Positions 22,870 to 34,298 of a DNA stretch of 64,000 nt are shown here, in pieces; position 1 is the stretch's first letter, and each line of letters opens with the position of its first letter. The notes beneath the pieces were generated by a model. The model was not told the DNA's origin. It saw nothing but the letters and a program-made list of their open reading frames with translations, and did no database searches. The position numbers and the translations under genes are program-made. This stretch comes from Massospora cicadina (taxonomy: Eukaryota > Entomophthoromycota > Entomophthoromycetes > Entomophthorales > Entomophthoraceae): NCBI GenBank assembly GCA_022478985.1, contig JAKSZP010004214.1, forward strand, positions 1-64,000, in the 5' to 3' direction.

Positions 22870-22871
22870 AT

Positions 22872-23700
22872 TGTTAAATTTAATAAGTTTTCTGATTATT
22901 CTCGGCCAATAACCCCTATAATTGTATTAACTGAACAGGTTCAGTTGTTGTGCAATTCTTTGCATTATTTGATAGTGAATTATAATCGTTGATAATATTA
23001 TGGAGATTATTATTCATAGTTGAATTGAAGTACTATAATTTGGTCCAACGCTTGGCCTGTATTTCCTCCTGAAATACTTATGATGTCTTCAATAGGGATT
23101 CGTTCCCTGGTACCATCTAATTTGATCCAGGCTCAGATTCCTGTTTAAAGTTTCTCTCTGTGACACACAGTCAGCAGTAATCCCAGATTTTATTCCACTT
23201 CTTCTCTGGATCTTCGCTCATATCCTTACTCTTTATCCTAGAGAGTCTCCCAATTAGAGCACACAGCAAATATTTTCTTGAGAAAGAATAGAGTCTGAAA
23301 TGGGTTCTGATAAAGTATACTAAAATAATACTCTGGTAATTAGTGTTCTGGTAATTACTGTTTTTTATTAGTGATTTCTTAAGGAAATTTATAGTGGGGA
23401 ATTTGACTGTCTAACCCTCAGTTGACACCTCTTTGATGAAATGACAGCCGTTGTTGTTGAATCACCCATCCTCATCTCAGCAGTGATGGTCTTCCCATCC
23501 TGGCTAGGATACCATCATCGGACATCATTGAGACCTAAAATGGAAAAAGTCAGAAAACGTGTCCCTAACATTTTCCTCTTAATCCAAGAAAACCAACCAT
23601 ATCTGGCAAGCGACCTGCTTAGGTAATGGGACTTGTTACCCATTAAGGCATGTTTCAAACCAACTGATCAATTCACTAGTTGCAGGTAGCGTCACTTGCC
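22872..23700 (-). repeat. Probable 5' LTR of element B (right end unresolved)
   Basis: The LTR boundary TG at 22872 abuts the PBS. A weak match to its first 30 bp occurs at 3928. I cannot locate the other end from the sequence, so the stated end is nominal. Confidence 0.35.
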
Positions 23701-26337
23701 TCACAACTTAATTCTTAAATAACCAATTGTTCAGTGATGAAACCCAACTGATCCCAATTGGTACACTTGATAGTTAATTAACTATCAGATTCCCCTATTT
23801 CGTCAGCAACTTTGCCCAATGAGATATTAAGCATTTGTCCAGATTGATCCCCAATGGATCTGACCCAGGCAAATAACCTAAAATCACCCAAACATTATTA
23901 CCCTGAAATCAAGGTCAACCAATATCCAATTCACTTCGCATTAGGGAATTATCCCCTATCAATCCCTGGTAATCTAGTCAGCTGGTAATATGTGCAAAAA
24001 TCCCATCACCATCTTTGGTCTAGGGTGTGCTCAAGGTCAGGATGGCCAGCTAATTTGATGCCCTTGGATATGATATGCTTTGCCTTGTTACTGCATTTGC
24101 TCTCAAATTATGTCGTGGGTTATGACAGTCTATCAGATATAGCTTATCAATTAGTCTAGGCAATCCAATGCAACAGAAGGTTACTTACTAAGTTGGATTA
24201 ACCATACTTAATCTTATTTGCTTAGGACCTGACTTGTTGATTTCTATCTAAGTAAGAATAGTCATGGGTCAAACTGAACTGATGGACCCAGATGTTGCCT
24301 CATAGACAAAATCACCTCCTACAGTTTCCCTCTATCACTCTAAATAGAAGTGGTTGAAAGGATAAGAAGTAGGGTAAAGTCCCTAATTGGAAGTCAGTAG
24401 CTCTATGCTCATCTAAAACATGAGCTAATAGAACCTTCTAAGGCTAAGGGACTTACTAAATGTTTGTGGATCTTTAATAGACATAAAATGGTACTTGGCA
24501 CAAGATTTAATGTTCCAGGACCAAGCTATCAAGCTGTATAGGGTTTGAACCCCTTCAGAACCAATAAGGGCGCTAATCATAATACTTCCTATTAACCAAC
24601 TCATTGATCTATGGAACACCCTAGATGAGAGATGGGTGGCAGATGTCACACCCTGTTTTCCTATCCCAACCTCAAATGCATTCCCAAGTGTAACACATCT
24701 ATTACTTCTAAAACTACATGATTTACTTGCAAAAAAAACTAGCCATTTCTGTATAGATTTTAGGAATATTTATAAGATGGTCATTTCAAGGGCTAAACCC
24801 CTCCTTAAACATAGGGCTCTAACAGGGGCGCCCCAAAATAGAAAATTTTGATATTGATGTATTTAAAGATATAAAAGTTTTATCAAACTAATTTTATCTA
24901 AGTTCTATATCAAAAGAAAAAGGTAAGTTGTGAGATTTATTCAAGTTATGTTTAAATAACTCTAAAGAAGAATCTGGAATTTGGAATGTGATTTGAATTC
25001 TTTTAAAATAATATAGTTAAATTAAATTTTCTTTTTAGTATTTATCAAAATGTGCCATTCAAACCCACATAAATTTGTCAAGTGTAAAGATTATTCCATT
25101 TTTTATACATCATAAATTTTTTTAATCCCAACTCCCCTCCTGACACCTTAACCCAACACCCTGCTAGTGGTAGGGTATTAGGTCTTTCTTTTACCTTATT
25201 TCCTGCATTTAAAATTGTCCTAAAAGAGTTCAGCTTTTATGTATTTTTTATTAAATTTTACTTTAAAATTGCAGTTTCTGTCATTGAAGTTTAAAGCTAT
25301 ATAAGGGGTTCACTATTACTTCCAATTAAAAAGAACACTTAGGTGGCAATTTTTTAAAATGTAAAACCATTACCTCCAACATGAAAGGTATTTACCCCCT
25401 CAAACTCCCTAATTTTAAAAGGCGCCGCTCAGTAATCTGTGCCTGTTATTCTGGTTGCTGAAGCGCCCACATTCAGTGTCCATTTATCTCTTGACACGCA
25501 CTTATCTAACACAATATAGATTAAGGGGTCCATCTAGTACTAAAAAAAATATAGATTAAGGGGTTGATCCTCATTACTTGCAGTAAAGGAGTATGGGAAA
25601 GAAAGTCTGTATAAAAAATATATCTCTATATTAAAATAAAAAATTCTTTTTGGTAAGGGCTTTAGTTTTTTCATAAATAAGAATCATGAAAATATAAGTT
25701 TATATATCACTTTAAGACATAAAATAGAGCTTTTAGATATTGGACTTATAAACTTAAAAAATATAACTATTTAGAAATATTATGACAGACCTAAGTTACA
25801 GGCTATGAAAACAAAATTTTATGAGAACCTTTATTATGAATATTATAATTTCCAAAAATTTAGATATAAGTGACAGGTTGGTAAAACTGTATGGTTATAA
25901 AGGTCTTGATTAAAAAATATTATAAAGTTTATTAATATCCTAAGTTATTTTTGGTATGAGATTTGGGTATTAGAGCCCTATTACAAGAATTATACACTGT
26001 AAATATTTTATAGCTACTTTAGGTAAGGTTAAAAGGATGTATTATAAGCTATAGAGCTATGAAATTGTTAATATAATTGCTAAAATATAAATCAATAATT
26101 GTATATATAATTAGAATTAGGGTTGAAGAAATATATGTCTTGACTATAAAAAGCATTGAATCCTATAAGATTTCCTTTATGCAAATTTATTAAGTGCTTA
26201 AAAAATCTTTTGGTTATAAGGCTATTAGTGTAGAAAGTATACATATTCTAAGGATACTTATAGTTTTTAAATAAGATTTGAAAATAAGGAATATATTAAA
26301 AAAGCTTTTATACATGATAAGTAATTTAGATGTTAAA
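23700..26337. other. Unassigned AT-rich DNA with one short insertion
   Basis: No intact genes. At 24558-24650 the plus strand reads LIDLWNTLDERWVADVTP, which resembles the LTR-encoded peptide of the chromoviruses here (LxxTLDQRWV in element D). This suggests another, unidentified LTR. The short insertion at 25529-25548 is listed separately. From 25600 to 26300 the DNA is very AT-rich, with nothing recognisable. Confidence 0.35.
25529..25548 (+). mobile_element. Micro-insertion (about 13 bp plus A-run) with TSD
   Basis: The insert TCCATCTAGTACTAAAAAAA lies between two copies of ATATAGATTAAGGGG (25514-25528 and 25549-25563). The core CATCTAGTACTA followed by an A-run recurs at 58798 and 63278. 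Confidence 0.8.
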
Positions 26338-27674
26338 TGTAAATCTTGAGGAACTTCCCCTGTGGCTTAATTGGGAAGATTTTTCATCTTGTACCAAGAA
26401 GGGGAGGAAGCCAGCGGTCATCCCTCTTGTCACCATGGTTAACTTATCCCATATGGTAGATGAGAGGTGAGTGACAGCGTATCCCTTGAAAATTGCATTG
26501 TTCCCCTCATGCCAACTCATGAATAGGTACAGAAAAGTAGGGGTGAGTGTTGGGAAGTGGCAGTAGCCAGGGGCTATTGCTGGAAGAAGGTAGCAGCAAT
26601 TCTCCCCTGCAATAGGTTATCTCTGCTAGTTCAAGTTCCAATAATAAAATTAAATTAAATCTGGCAAAAATAAATTGATCATGTCAGTTTCAGGCTTAGA
26701 AATCCTCAACTGCCATTCCCCTTTGTCACTGGAAATTATGAACCCATTTTTTACAGTTGGCCACAATAACCCCTTCCCTACTCAATGGGACCAGCCATAT
26801 GTGGCCTGGCCATGGGAACACCCAGTCACCTGTTGGAGAAGTATTTCAAATTTGATAATAAATATTGTGCTAGGAGGGATATTTGGTGACAAAATTAGAG
26901 CCTAAGTCAGCTGGCCATGCTGAGAACAATATGACGGTTTAAATTTTTTAAAATGTTAATCTGCCATAGTCAAATTATTTTATTATTCCTGATATCAAAT
27001 ACAATTTTTTACGCATCCTTTTTTGTGAGCTTATAAGGATGTGGAACCCAATAGGTTCCATTGTCACTTTGCTTTTTCCTTTTTTGCTATTCTATTTAAA
27101 TAAAATCTCTCAAAACAATTTTTATTTTGTTTTTAATAAGTTCATTGGCATCTGGTGGGTATGTTATATGATTTGGGAATTCCCAGATGGTGTTTAGGTT
27201 GCCCTTATTTCTTTGCACCTTAAAGTATGGATGGCTGGCTCTCATCACTTTTGCTGAGCATCAACTTGCTCAATACATTGAGGCGATGGACGCCACCGGC
27301 CTCATTAACAAAGAAATTCCACAGTTATACCTCCTTATGCCGCATGTCACTGATGCTCCCACCTCAATGCTGTCCGCCATGGTCCACCAGCTAAAGTGGG
27401 CGCTGGACAAAAGTTTCCCCAAAGCTTTTTCACCTTCTGCTATGGCTTCCTAGGCTGTTAGCTGAGATGCCATATTAGAAATTTTCATTCTAATAATCCC
27501 CTTATTTGGCCCATTTGCAAACAAAGATGCGTGGCGGCTCCCACTTTTGGGTTGGGCACCACTAGTTCTAAAAAATATGGATGGCTGTACCAGAGGTATT
27601 CTGTTCAGTACTTTGGGTGTTCACTCTTCCTGAGCTCCAGGCTAGTCCTATTATTATTAGCATGCTCCATGACA
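26338..27674 (+). mobile_element. Solo LTR, element C-like family, with nested retroposon
   Basis: It starts TGTAAATCTTGAGG and ends CTCCATGACA. Flanks are TTAAA (26333-26337) and TTAAG (27675-27679), a 4/5 match. It encodes VNLSHMVDER followed by a TGA where the other LTRs have W (TGG-to-TGA). The 338-bp insert 27238-27575 plus its TSD is not part of the LTR. Confidence 0.8.
27238..27575 (+). mobile_element. 5'-truncated retroposon of the CTAGTACTA family
   Basis: It lies between TATGGATGGCTG (27226-27237) and TATGGATGGCTG (27576-27587). It is a 5'-truncated relative of 33952-35851: the frame AEHQLAQYIEAMDATGLI to SPSAM matches AKHQLAQYVEAMDTTSLI to SPSDM there. It ends GGTTGGGCACCACTAGTTC and an A-run. 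It is nested inside the solo LTR 26338-27674. Confidence 0.88.
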
Positions 27675-27679
27675 TTAAG

Positions 27680-28689
27680 TATATAATGAGTTGTATTTTT
27701 GGTAGGGAAGATGCTTGCTGGTGCTTTTTAACTTAAATACAACAAATCAATAAAGGGGTTTTTTCTCACCACTTATAAGAAAATAACAAAATAATAACTA
27801 ATAATAAAAAGGTTGATATTTAGTTCTATTAGTAACCACGCAGGAGTAAAAGAGAATCATATTTATAAATTGGTGCTTAGTATTTAAAAGTGACTTTGTC
27901 TCAAGTGCAATAGGCATCAATTTGATATTAGCTTTGAGCCTAATTTGGGAATATAAACATTTGACCTATCAGCACTCTCAAATCTTGGCTCGCTTTGATG
28001 GATCAGCTGAGGGAGGGTCTGAAGTAGGTATGACATATCTGTGAGGCAAGAATATATATATTTGATCCAATCACCTTGACAGAAAATAGTTGTACCTTAA
28101 GAGACCCCCTTCAAGGCTATAAAAGGGGGTGCTCATGGTATAGGTGCATGAACTAAATTAGTAGTGGGATGGGGGGAACCACCATTGGAATCCCCTGATT
28201 TTTCCCCTAGTCGTGTTAAAATTTCTTACCTGAACCATGCTATTATCCTGAGAATTATTGATAAAAGCATTTCCCCTATTTGAGGGATTCCAACACAAAT
28301 CAACCAGGGTCTTTTGGCCAATTGTATTGTTACGTTCATCCCAAATACTCTTCTCACAATATCTGACTTACAATTTTTGACAATAGTGTAGAAGTATATC
28401 TATATACAAATTAAGCTTAAGAATAATATTAATAATCTAATAAAATTATACTATAGAATTTAGATCATATTTATCTTGATAAGAATTAGACCATAGAAAG
28501 ATGACCCAAAGTATAGAATTTTTTTGCAGCAAAGCTTCAGGATGACAGTTTACTACTTTAAAAATGTTTAATTTGAGATAAGCCAATTAGGGTATGGACA
28601 TTTGGCTATATAGATATATTGAAGATTGCAAGTTTATACGGCGTAGCTAGGTTTCATAATTTTTAATTCATAACCCATCCTGTTACAGC
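27680..28689. other. AT-rich DNA without recognisable features
   Basis: Short non-conserved frames only. I see no flanked insertion and no LTR similarity in this stretch. Confidence 0.5.
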
Positions 28690-28694
28690 ACTAG

Positions 28695-30367
28695 TGTAAG
28701 TCTGGGGGAGTGTCCCATCTGCTTAGACAAGGCAGTTTTTCCATTTCCAAATAGAAAGGGTCTAAAGAGCGTGGCTGCCCTCTCATCACACAGGGTGGTC
28801 ACGCCCATGTCGTAGATGAGCGCTGGGTAACAGCTCTCTCTCTCTGAAGTTTCCTCCCCTGTCCCAGCACTTGCCTCAGCCAAATTAGTATGGTAAATTG
28901 AGGAAATTTGCGCTGAAATTATTGTAAACTATTACCCCCATGAGCTGGAAGGATCATATGAAGTTGATGGCACCAAGCCCTTGAAATCAAAGTCTAAATG
29001 CCTTAAAACCATGGTAATGAGGTTTGACAGGCGCGTATATTTTATTGATACAAAATGAATGTCAAATCCTAGATAACACTTATCAATGGCATCAGGTCAT
29101 TGAAAAATGTCGTTGGATCAAAACTTGCTCTAAAATCTATGGGACAAAGCCCAATGGGCGTGTACCTCTTAGTCAGAATGTTTCAAGCAAGGAACTCTTG
29201 GTTGAAATTGCCAATGCCATTGAGCCATTGGCAATCATGTTGCCAACTCAGAATTCCCCTCAAAATTCTTTGGGGACAAAACCTGACAGTCATGTACCTC
29301 CATTGGGGACTGTTGCTGCTAGCTTGAAACCCCTCATCAAAAAAATCTGGATTGTCAATTGATGTAGCTCACTTGACTGAATAAACGCCCCAGTGACTGG
29401 GCACAGGCGGGTTGGCCATCTTAAACCCATTTCTGACCCATTGGGACCACCCCTATGTGGGATGGCCTTGGTGGGTTCCAATTGCCCGTCAGGCCAGACG
29501 CCATCATGATAACTGTCAGAAATGCAGTGAATCCTCAAGCCTGGCGTTTAAGGTCAAACCAATAGCAACTTGGCCTGCCGCCAATTTCTTTGAAGTCAAT
29601 TCAGAGTGAAATCGTTTTCCCCTCCCTCGAAAATTTGCCAGGTTAAATCGAAATTTAAGGCCCTAATCCCATGCTTTTAAGATTTCCCAAACTGACCACT
29701 ATTCAATCAGTCACATTGCACTGAGGAAATCGTTTTTCAATTTTCTTAAAAATTCACTTTACATTAAAGATTCACTACAAGTTCCCAAATATTTTATTTT
29801 TACTTCAAATTTTTCTTGCCAAGCTCCCTATGTCATTGACATTGTGGTCCGTTGGGCCCTACATTAACTGGGCAATGCCAGTCATGATAGTCACAATAGC
29901 TATCTCCATAGCCAACAGGGCCTATTATGTAAGAAACTTTTAGAAATTTAATCCAGTCATTGAAGCCATCTACCAACAGGATATTGGAATCTTGTAAGCC
30001 CATTTATCGCTGATTCACGCAATGATCCACCCCCTTGTCTCTGCTTTTGTGTCAAACCCTCCAATAAAGTACCCTGAAGCAGCTAGTCCAATAGTTCAAC
30101 TCCCTGAAGAAAGGCCCGCGGGCCTCAGGTTGGGACCATCAAGTACTAAAAAAAGAAAGGCCCGCGGGGTCTGAAGTTATAACAACCTGGTTCATCTCTA
30201 GGTTTAATTTTATGCTTGCCACACATCAACGCATATTTTTTACCATCTCCCCACGCCATACAACGTCATTTGAGCGGCAGTGCCTCTGGCATTCTGGCTT
30301 GCTTTTTGGGTGCTGTTGCATCCCAACTGGCGGGCCATTCTAAACTTCATATGCCGTTTCCCTGACA
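28695..30367 (+). repeat. 5' LTR of element C
   Basis: It starts TGTAAGTCTGGGGG and ends TTTCCCTGACA. The LTR peptide (HAHVVDERWVTAL, about 28800-28838) is still readable although a small indel precedes it. The micro-insertion at 30123-30154 is absent from the 3' LTR, so it came after integration. Confidence 0.88.
30123..30154 (+). mobile_element. Short retroposon insertion (32 bp) with TSD
   Basis: Insert of 32 bp ending GGACCATCAAGTACTA plus an A-run, flanked by GAAAGGCCCGCGGG at 30109-30122 and 30155-30168. The matching site in the 3' LTR (about 38165-38185) has one uninterrupted copy, GCAAGGCCCAAAGGGTCTGG. Its first half (GGTTGGG before ACCA) matches the 3' ends at 27238-27575 and 33952-35851. 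Confidence 0.85.
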
Positions 30368-30370
30368 TAG

Positions 30371-30378
30371 TTGACCAA
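30371..30378 (+). other. Primer binding site of element C, self-priming type
   Basis: TAGTTGACCAACC follows the 5' LTR. TTGACCAA is the exact complement of TTGGTCAA at 37796-37803 in the 3' LTR. That segment lies about 32 bp after the TATA-like TATTTATC, so it would be at the RNA 5' end. Element D has nearly the same PBS. Confidence 0.55.
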
Positions 30379-30499
30379 CCATTGTTTCCAGCCATTTCCG
30401 CCCTTCTCTAGAGTTGGGCGCCGCAGTGGTTACCCTTTACCAAATGAGCGTGCAGTCAGTAGTTTTCTCCTGCTATTTGTTTGGCCAATCGCTATTTTG

Positions 30500-31390
30500 T
30501 GAGTTACGTTCAAAATGCTTAGGAGGAATTTATCCATGGTAGCAGGGCCCCATGGTCCGCTACTCTTCCCTCAGCTCATTCTCAAGTAGGGAATCCAGGT
30601 GTCCCTTCCTGATATATTGCTAATCAAGTTCTTGACACCCTTGCCGAGGTGCAAATGCAATCTTCTGTTGCCCTGAATATTGCTGCTTCACTGTCCAACG
30701 CTCAGCAAGGTGTTGCCCTTTAGAATGCAGTTGAAGGAGAAGCTTGTTGGTGTGTGCAAGGACTTCTGCGTTTCACTGCTTGTGCGGGTGATCTTACCTC
30801 ATTGTCATAGAAGTATCAGCAGCTTTGAAACCCCACGTGTCACGACCAGATCGTTTATTTCAATTATTTTCCTTTATGGTGGAAGCCCCTTGCTTGAATT
30901 TTTCTAATTAAAGCCTTCCGTGAGCAGGCCCTGCACTTGAGTTCTCTAATGATATGCTCCAAGCAATTTTTAGATTAATGTTGGATTCCACCTCCGCTCA
31001 TAACAAAGGTTGGTCCACCCTTATGGGGACAGTGGATCAAATGCGCAAATCTGTAACTTCAATCAATTTCTCCCTTCGCCATGCTCCCCACCTTCAAGTT
31101 GGAAACTAAATGATTGGGTTTCCCAACAAATAATTGGATTCTGTTACCATTGTTGAACCAGTATTGATACTGGCCTCAGAGTTATCCAATGCCCCCGCGC
31201 CCAAGTTGGATCATCCTGGTTCATCTATCAATGAGTCAGTAAAAGCCCAGAATGAAAAAGCTGGTTACCAAACCTTACTCCTCCCAACTTTACTCCCAAA
31301 AAAGAGCCCAACCTTCCCCCTGATTTTCTAGCTATCTCTTCAGTATCAGCAGAAATAACTGAATCTATCAATAAAATAACTTCGCCTAAA
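30500..31390 (+). pseudogene. Gag-like region of element C
   Basis: Broken frames. ANQVLDTLAEVQMQ (about 30620) parallels ADQILGVLVELQV in element A. No zinc knuckle seen. The assignment rests on position between PBS and protease plus that short match. Confidence 0.45.
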
Positions 31391-31395
31391 TTATA

Positions 31396-31605
31396 TTGCC
31401 CAGAAAGATTAGTATTGGAGCTCACCATGTGTCCTTTGAGGCCTTGGTGGACATTGGAGCAGCGAGTAATTTTATGAGTGTAGAGATGGCCCACCAGTTG
31501 GAACTTGACCTGGACTTAGGTCCTACAATAAGATGGTCACTTTATCGGCTTCCCAGCCATATACCTAGCTTGATGCCCAGTACCTTTCTTGGTTCACCAG
31601 CTTAG
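31396..31605 (+). pseudogene. Aspartic protease of element C, active site DIGA
   Basis: FEALVDIGAASNFMSVEMAH. The usual DTGA is DIGA, the Thr codon at 31453-31455 being ATT, one C-to-T change from ACT. In this family Thr/Ser stabilises the catalytic Asp, so the enzyme is probably inactive. Confidence 0.88.
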
Positions 31606-32022
31606 TTTTTGTGATTGATTCTCCACAATTTCAAACTTGGTGTTTCTGGTAATTTTGGGGGTGGGTTGGTGGCGTTGACAGCATGTTAGAATTCACCTTG
31701 AGTTTAATATGTTGTCATCTGCTAATGACCAGATGGAGGGCGTTTCCTTTAGTGGATACTCTTACTAAAATTCAAGGTCACAGTTTTATTACTTCCCTTG
31801 TTTCTCCTATGGGCCTCCCATCAGATTTCCCTGAGGCATTGATGAGATAACGAAGTATCTTCAGTTCTGAGAAGGCAGACCATCTCCCCCCTCATACAAA
31901 TTTGATTTAGGGTTTAGAGAAATGGTGCTGGTAGTTTATATTAACTGTCCTTTGTACCCACATACAGCGGAGTAGGAGGCTGCTCTCAATGCATTGTTAG
32001 TGGCATTCTTAAAAAAGGGTGG

Positions 32023-32721
32023 TTGTTCAAAGAGACATCACCAGTTGCTTCTCCCATCGTTTTTGCCAAGAATGCTGATGGTTCCATTTGTTCCTGCGTG
32101 GATTATGGTCACCTAAATAAGATCACAGTCCATGAACACTACCATTTGCCGTTGGAGAAGACAATTGGTCAAGCAATTGCTAAGTCACAGGTGTTCTCTA
32201 AACTCGATCTTGTTAATGCCTTTAATAAACTTTGGGTGATGGAAGGTCAGGGATGGCTTACCACTATCCAAATGAAAAGGGGTATTTTCCAATTTTGAGT
32301 AATGCCATTTGGGTTAAAAAATGCACCGGTCACATTCCAAAGAATGATTAATAATGTGCTGGGCGACCTCCAATTCACTTGCATAGTCACATACATTAAT
32401 GATATTTTGGTATGCTCCCCTACTCCTGAACAACATGCAATGGACTTGGAAGCAGTAGTGAGTGTCTTGCTCAAGGCGGGCCTGTTCTTCAAGCCTTCAA
32501 AATGTGAGGTTTACAGGGAGGAGGTCACCTTCTTGGGCAATCTTGTCTTAAAAGATGGGTACGCTATTCCCCCCCCCCAACAAGTTGAACGCCATCTACA
32601 AATTACCATCTTCAACAACCCAAAAGCAATTAAGAAGCTTTTTGGGCACTATCATTTTCTTGAAGAAATTTTCCCTGACCCTATCCCAGTTAGCTGCTCC
32701 ACTTCATCCACTCTTGGGTAA
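32023..32721 (+). pseudogene. Reverse transcriptase of element C, YxDD changed to YIND
   Basis: FAKNADGSICSCVDYGHLN, then FSKLDLVNAFNKL (motif A Asp intact), a TGA at 32296-32298 (W or similar lost), then MPFGLKNAPVTFQ and YINDILVCS. The first Asp of YxDD is Asn (AAT at 32398-32400), a G-to-A change. The frame continues into VTFLGNLVLKDGYAIPP (thumb) and shifts near 32580 at a run of C. Confidence 0.92.
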
Positions 32722-32739
32722 GAATGTTCCCTTTTTGAT

Positions 32740-33110
32740 TATTCACCTGAGTTCCAGCAGGCATTTGAGTCAATTAAAGAAGTGTTCTTGTCACCCCCCA
32801 TCCTAAAACATGCTGACCTCTCCAAACCCTATGACATTACATTTGATGCCTCATCTTTGCAGTCATAGCTGTCCTGCTTCAGGATCACAATGTATTAAGA
32901 CATCTGGTCGCCTATTTTCCTGCAAGTTCTCTCCTACTGAACAATCTTGGGCCATCTATGATAAGGAGTTGGCAGCCATCATATGGGCCTTGACTTATTG
33001 GTGGTATCTCTTACAAGGTGTTCAGCATGAGTTACCAGTGCGCATAGATCACCAAGCCCTTCTTTATTTTCACAAGCCACAGAAGTTGTCACATTGGCAG
33101 GCTTGAACCT
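32740..33110 (+). pseudogene. RNase H of element C
   Basis: AFESIKEVFLSPPILKHAD leads into RNase H. Then YDKELAAIIWALTYWWYLL (Glu) and VRIDHQALLYF (Asp) follow. A frameshift near 32860 disrupts the first Asp segment. Confidence 0.82.
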
Positions 33111-34298
33111 ACTGGGATTTTTGTAGTTTCAACTTCATTATATGAGTTTGTAAAGGGTGCGCTAAATGTACTCCCCAATTTCCTCAGTTGTAACCCTGCA
33201 TATTGCCCCACTGATTCAGATGAAGCGGATTTGGTCTCAGTAATTCCATATATACTCAAATCTTATCCATTGTACCTCATTTGGTAGCGTCAGTGGACTT
33301 AGCTCCTGCTGCACCTCTTATTTCACGGGTCTTAGAAGCCCAAATGACTTGTCCTAAAGGCGTGGATCTTCTGGAGTAAATGTCCCTCCCAGCTCATAAA
33401 CGTTCCCTATATTCCTTAGCAGAGGACCTTATTTATTTTTTGTCATGAGTGAGGGGTTCCTCCTCTTCTTAGAGCCAAAGTGTTTCATGCTCATCATGAC
33501 CCCCCACAGTTGGTCATCCTGGTAGTAAGAGATGTATAGACTTAATTAATCATACCTATAATTGAGCGGACTTGTCAAAAGAAGTACCAGCCTGGGATAC
33601 CAATTGTGGAACCTGCGTGCAGGCAAATAAGATTGATCAGGAAGGAATGGTCTTCTTCACCCTTTACAACAGGCTGAGGGTCCATGGACATCAGTGTCCA
33701 TGGATGCTATCATAGAACTTCCCTGTTATAATGGGTTTACTGCAGTAATGGTGGTGGTTGATTGCTTTACAAAAATTTGCCCTAAATATCCCATGCTCAC
33801 TACCTTTACTTCAGAGGAAACTGCTTGTCTTTTATTGTATCATGTGTTTTCTGTGTTTGGTCTCCCGCAGGAGATTGTCAGCAACTGTGGGTACCAGTTT
33901 ACAACATGATCATGAATGAGCTTTTATTGATCTTGAAAATTACACCCTGACTTTTGCTTTGATACCCAAATTGAAGCAAAATTCGGATTTTTTAAAAAAA
34001 AATACAGAAAACAACTGCCCAATCAAGCCAAAACTTACTAATGTCAATGCAATTGACACCTGCTGCCCCAGCTTGGGGTGGTGCACCGCCATCTGGCATC
34101 TTTCAGCTGCCGCTGAAGCGCGCCCAGGCTGTCTCTGCTAGCCCTCCCAGTGCTACCAGGCGTTATGTCCCCCCTTGGGACTTGGCCTACCACCTCACAA
34201 ACTCTCAGGCGGTGCTCCAGAGACCTTCGGTGCTCCCACGGAGCAATTTGCATTTTGGCCTCTGATTCAAATATGGGAATCTTTTCCCATAAGCAAGC

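Larger units (their letters stand above)
14130..22871 (-). mobile_element. Gypsy element B: degenerate minus-strand element, interrupted by an LTR array
   Basis: On the minus strand the order from 22.87 kb downward is PBS, gag, protease, RT, RNase H, integrase. The RT is split at AGTTG (16598-16602 and 19998-20002) by the array 16603-19997. Element A inserted beyond the integrase end, at 14125. Removing the array leaves about 5.3 kb visible. Integrase lacks a chromodomain in what is visible; the tail may continue left of element A. All frames are broken. Confidence 0.85.
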
